Of a stretch of DNA of 32,132 bases, positions 30,911 through 32,132 are shown piece by piece (within the stretch, counting starts at the first letter, position 1; each line of letters begins with the position of its first letter). The stretch covers positions 1 through 32,132 of the forward strand of contig CAMYBO010000001.1 of the NCBI GenBank assembly GCA_947254045.1, written 5' to 3'. The position numbers were made by a program, and so were the translations under genes. The notes under the pieces were generated by a model. It searched no databases. It was not told the DNA's origin and worked only from the letters and a program-made list of their open reading frames with translations. Source of the stretch: an uncultured Granulicatella sp. (GTDB taxonomy: Bacteria > Bacillota > Bacilli > Lactobacillales > Aerococcaceae).

Positions 30911-31333
30911 AGTTATTAAATCGTAGATGGGAGTACCTGGATTAGTCATTCATAATAAAAATGGCATGAAGGTTTACAGCTGCGATAAATCTATTAATGA
31001 CATATTAGGATTAGGGATAGCTCAATACAGAATCATAAAATTACTAATTTTTGTAATAAGCGGACAAAACATTTGTAAAAAAACCGTAATATAAAACCCC
31101 TTGCACAAACTATAGGGAAGTGTTATCATGTTGTTGTTTGAAAAACAATATTATAAATAATGATAGCAAGCAAAAAGCTAGTTAAGTTGTAAACTGATTA
31201 CCATCATAACCATTAACCCAAAAAAGTGAATTAAACTACTTTTTTTAGTAAAACAACTTGACAATGAACTTTTAGTGAGTTAGCATATACTTATAATATA
31301 AAAACCAAAAAAAATAAAGAGAGGTAAAATATT
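30911..31333 (+). other. Intergenic region before surface protein gene
   Basis: No ORF is supported. One good promoter-like pair lies at 31101-31129 (TTGCAC, 17 bases, TATCAT). A second element with TTGACA at 31258-31263 and TATAAT at 31292-31297 has poor spacing, although TATACT at 31286 is also near. Between them are short hairpins (TTGTT-TGAAA-AACAA near 31133) and an A/T stem AAAAAGT...ACTTTTTTT (31219-31246) that resembles a weak terminator. Confidence 0.5.
31101..31129 (+). promoter_or_regulatory. Promoter candidate upstream of surface protein gene
   Basis: TTGCAC (31101-31106), 17-base spacer, TATCAT (31124-31129). It is more than 200 bases before the ATG, so it gives either a long leader or a separate short transcript. 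Confidence 0.5.
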
Positions 31334-32132
31334 ATGAAGAAAAAATTATTATTATCAAGCGTTGCAGCTTTAACTTTATTTGCAGCTTATAATACTGCTT
31401 CAGCTCAAGATACATACGGAGTTGACAGTACAGCTGTAGAAAACTTGTTGAGAGCTCTTGACATTACAGCTCCAACTACTGTAGACGAAGTTGAAGAAAC
31501 AACAGATAACTTTAAACAACGTCAAGAGGCAGCTGAATCTGTTCGTGAAGCAAATGATAATTTAACAGAAGCGAAAGAAGCTGAAGTTAATGCAGAAGCA
31601 GAATTCCAAAAAGCTCAAGAAGATTACTTTACTGCTTCAAAAAATTATAAATTAGCAAAAGATACTTCAGTTGCAGCTGCAAACAAAAAGGCAGCTTTAG
31701 AGGAAACTAAAAAATCAATTGAAGCTGAAAATAAAAAAGCAAAAGATGAATTAGACGCTAAAAAAGATGCTTTAGGAACTAAAGCTGAAGAAGGTAAACC
31801 AGCAACAAAAGCTTATTCAGACCAAGAAACAGCAAATAAAAACTTAGAAAAAGCTAAAAAAGACGTAAAAGAAGTATATAGAAAAAAACCAGTTTCAACT
31901 ACTAATGTTGAAGCACATAAAAAATATCAAGCTGAAAAACTTGCAGCAGAAGAAGCTGTAAAAACAGCAGAAAAAGCTAAAAAAGAAGCAGATGAAAAAG
32001 TTGCTAAACTTGAAAAAGAAATTTCTAAATTAGAAGAAGCTGGTAAAAAGGCTAAGAAAGAATTAGAAGTTTTAACTGATGCAATTGCAGCATTAGAAAA
32101 AGTAACAGGCGATGATGCCATTGTGAACGGAG
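31334..32132 (+). CDS. Secreted coiled-coil surface protein, 5' part (open at window edge)
   Basis: The reading frame is open from ATG 31334 to the last base (266 codons), with AGAGAGG upstream. MKKKLLLSSVAALTLFAAYN is a signal peptide, likely cut after TASA before QDTYGVD. Residues from about 55 on are Ala/Lys/Glu-rich heptad-type coiled coil (ESVREANDNLTEAKEAEVNA, KKAKDELDAKKDALG, AEKAKKEADEKVAKLEKEIS), like M-like, PspA-like or antigen-I/II-type proteins of streptococci. The anchor lies outside the window, so LPxTG or choline-binding attachment is unknown. Repeated Lys/Glu codons bias the composition. Upstream mobile-element debris suggests exchange at this locus. Confidence 0.85.
   Translation, partial: MKKKLLLSSVAALTLFAAYNTASAQDTYGVDSTAVENLLRALDITAPTTVDEVEETTDNFKQRQEAAESVREANDNLTEAKEAEVNAEAEFQKAQEDYFTASKNYKLAKDTSVAAANKKAALEETKKSIEAENKKAKDELDAKKDALGTKAEEGKPATKAYSDQETANKNLEKAKKDVKEVYRKKPVSTTNVEAHKKYQAEKLAAEEAVKTAEKAKKEADEKVAKLEKEISKLEEAGKKAKKELEVLTDAIAALEKVTGDDAIVNG

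Noticed and set aside
31258..31297. TTGACA with TATAAT as the surface-protein promoter
   Set aside because: The spacing is 28 bases, too long for a normal promoter; one of the two boxes may be used with a weaker partner, so it was not listed as a feature of its own.
31927..32121. 64-aa minus-strand ORF at the right edge
   Set aside because: Antisense shadow of the Lys/Ala-rich surface protein, giving a Ser/Ala/Phe-rich artefact.

Overview
The window is low-GC Firmicutes DNA of the Lactobacillales type. The evidence is three T-box leaders, a Prp protease paired with an L27 that carries an N-terminal extension, a murA preceded by a DUF1146 gene, choline-binding repeats, LPxTG sorting-signal remains and strong AGGAGG ribosome binding sites. 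Gene content and order suggest a Granulicatella/Carnobacteriaceae-like or Streptococcus-like coccus. The genus is an inference, not something the sequence proves. There are no rRNA or tRNA genes and no CRISPR array.

Layout. 1-400: a palindromic repeat cut by the window edge and the remains of a Fic-family gene. 408-1268 (-): a TehB-like methyltransferase. 1366-4937: a methionine-uptake operon, with a promoter, a Met T-box, metN, metI, a repeat block and metQ, followed by an M20 peptidase fragment joined out of frame to an LPxTG surface-protein tail. 4998-7356 (-): an extracellular thioredoxin-like lipoprotein, then a HAD hydrolase - glutathione peroxidase - PPOX operon. 7524-11372: the classic secG - esterase - rnr - smpB run. 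11378-14687: a large multi-hairpin element, then a second Met T-box operon in the order metQ-metN-metI. 14700-16770: another hairpin element, a Pro T-box with an archaeal-type proS, and a tandem repeat. 16885-19704: tsaB, a fused double-GNAT RimI and tsaD, overlapping each other. 19862-21629: rpmE2, an ISL3-type transposase remnant and a choline-binding protein. 21834-27036: DUF1146-murA, rplU-prp-rpmA, a YtxK-like methyltransferase and ackA.

27155-29889 is the most interesting part. A ComK-like regulator (-) is divergent from a small ComX/SigH-like sigma factor. The sigma gene overlaps an amidase_2 + CW_7 lysin that has no signal peptide, and small DUF1659-like and DUF2922-like genes follow. 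This looks like a compact competence-type regulatory and lysis module. 30045-30910 holds decayed mobile genes (an Rpn-type nuclease and a tyrosine recombinase). The window ends inside a secreted coiled-coil surface protein that starts at 31334.

How it works together. Two methionine ABC importers are each predicted to be switched on by uncharged tRNA-Met. Translation and quality-control genes (rnr/smpB, tsaB/rimI/tsaD, ribosomal proteins, proS) fill the core. Decay and exchange are concentrated at the edges and around the surface proteins. At least two families of intergenic palindromic repeats recur, one with compensatory stem changes between copies.
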